Part shown: positions 4,944 through 5,593 of the stretch, piece by piece
How positions within the stretch are numbered: the first letter of the stretch is position 1
How the letters are laid out: every line of letters begins with the position of its first letter
NCBI GenBank assembly: GCA_002403455.1
Contig: DHHV01000034.1
Coordinates: 1 to 5,593, forward strand
DNA length: 5,593 nucleotides
Reading direction: 5' to 3'
Source of the DNA: Hyphomonadaceae bacterium UBA4763
Lineage (GTDB): Bacteria; Pseudomonadota; Alphaproteobacteria; Caulobacterales; Aquidulcibacteraceae
Translations under genes and position numbers: made by a program
The notes under the pieces: model-generated
Database searches by the model: none
Told to the model about the DNA's origin: nothing
What the model saw: the letters and a program-made list of their open reading frames with translations, nothing else

Positions 4944-5593
4944 TGCGGACGTTCCTTCTTCTTCGCCGACGCGGCACTCTTCTGACTTCGCTGGGCTTTG
5001 GGACTGGAACCAATTCGCCGGTCTCACGGTTTCGGACAAACACATCGCCGGACTCGTGAATTCGTTGTTCACGATCAGCCTGCTGTGTCTTGTTTGCCGT
5101 TGGGCTGGTCGTTTCTATGGTTCGCGCGCTGCCATTCTCAATGACGGCCTCATCGGGTCGCCGTCCTTTTCCACTGACGGAATCGACAGCGCGACTTCCA
5201 TCAGCCCGCCTTAGCGTGGATTGACTTTGCACTGCTGCGTTAGGATTTTCTTGGCGTAAGGCGGCTCGAACTGCACCTTCTCGCCTTGCACCGTTCGCAG
5301 CGTTCCTGGCGACATTGGCGGCGCGCGCGGATTTGATTGCCACGCCCGCACCACCGGGGAGCCCGGGAACAGCAGTCGCCGCGACATCAGCGACGATCCC
5401 GAGACCATCGACTACGGCCCCAACGACATTTCCAGTTGCCACATTGGCGCCAAAACTGGCGACGCCCATTCCTATATTGGCGACGTCCCAAACAGTCTCG
5501 ATGACTTGCCCCGTCGGATCCGTCCCATTCACCGGATCGTTGGCGACATAGGCATAACGGTTGAAATAAGCTGGGCCGCCTTGCGCAAACCCG
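4882..5593 (-). CDS. Rhs-family polymorphic toxin, C-terminal end with a PD-(D/E)XK-like nuclease tip (5' partial)
   Basis: The reading frame enters from the right edge of the window (first full codon at 5592) and ends at TGA 4884-4882. The first residues are the end of an Rhs core, with AYFNRYAYVANDP followed by DPTG ending near 5509; this signature marks the junction between the conserved shell and the variable toxin tip. The roughly 208-residue tip begins with a Gly/Ala-rich hydrophobic linker containing PGLPGGAG. The toxin domain then shows REGAVRAAL, GRRPDEAVIENG, IETTSPTANK and FVRNRETGELV. The Asp, the Glu of IETT and the Lys of ANK fit a restriction-endonuclease-like core with E-x-T replacing E-x-K, so I infer a nuclease that attacks nucleic acid in rival cells after contact-dependent delivery. 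The last 30 or so residues are very Arg-rich (six Arg in a row) and overlap the immunity gene. Rhs identity is firm; the nuclease subtype is inferred. Confidence 0.85.
   Translation of the reverse strand, partial: GFAQGGPAYFNRYAYVANDPVNGTDPTGQVIETVWDVANIGMGVASFGANVATGNVVGAVVDGLGIVADVAATAVPGLPGGAGVAIKSARAANVARNAANGARREGAVRAALRQENPNAAVQSQSTLRRADGSRAVDSVSGKGRRPDEAVIENGSARTIETTSPTANKTQQADREQRIHESGDVFVRNRETGELVPVPKPSEVRRVPRRRRRRNVRNGRLERCKPARSFRSRGPIL

Overview
The window is the 3' end of a polymorphic (Rhs-type) toxin locus on the minus strand, followed by a row of orphan toxin-tip and immunity modules. Codon use is mostly GC-rich. The Rhs core terminus (AYFNRYAYVANDP...DPTG), the short XRE regulator and the IS66 remnant all suggest an alphaproteobacterium, perhaps a sphingomonad. 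That placement rests on family resemblance alone and is tentative.

Layout, read in the minus-strand direction of transcription. (1) 5593-4882: the end of an Rhs protein whose variable tip looks like a PD-(D/E)XK-type nuclease, with its putative immunity gene (4943-4578) overlapping the tip's 3' end. (2) 4377-4577: a non-coding stretch with three perfect hairpins built on one CACGGT/ACCGTG core. (3) A plus-strand XRE regulator (4139-4375, TTG start) and a divergent intergenic region with palindromes. (4) 3987-3475: a colicin D-like tRNase fused to an export-signal-like N-terminus, with a colicin D-type immunity gene overlapping by ATGA. (5) 3205-2921: a toxin module broken by an in-frame TGA, followed by an intact, ATGA-coupled immunity gene (2924-2625). 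(6) About 2037-2428 (+): a decayed IS66 transposase C-terminus. It abuts a guanyl-specific RNase (barnase/RNase Sa) toxin on the minus strand (2141-1638), which takes its only visible start codon from the antisense of the transposase. A barstar-type inhibitor follows (1627-1247). (7) 1203-635: a Hint-HNH nuclease tip with a frameshift and an in-frame TAG, followed by an intact DUF4265-like immunity gene (626-201). (8) 1-200: no assignable gene, possibly the remains of another module.

The main story is decay and reuse of silent Rhs tips. Every immunity gene is open, two of the four orphan toxins are interrupted, and the two unbroken ones have each gained a new 5' end (a signal peptide in one, antisense transposase sequence in the other). 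The two unbroken orphans share an exact 39-bp repeat in the linker before the toxin domain, a plausible recombination point. Family assignments were made by eye from conserved motifs and were not checked by database search.
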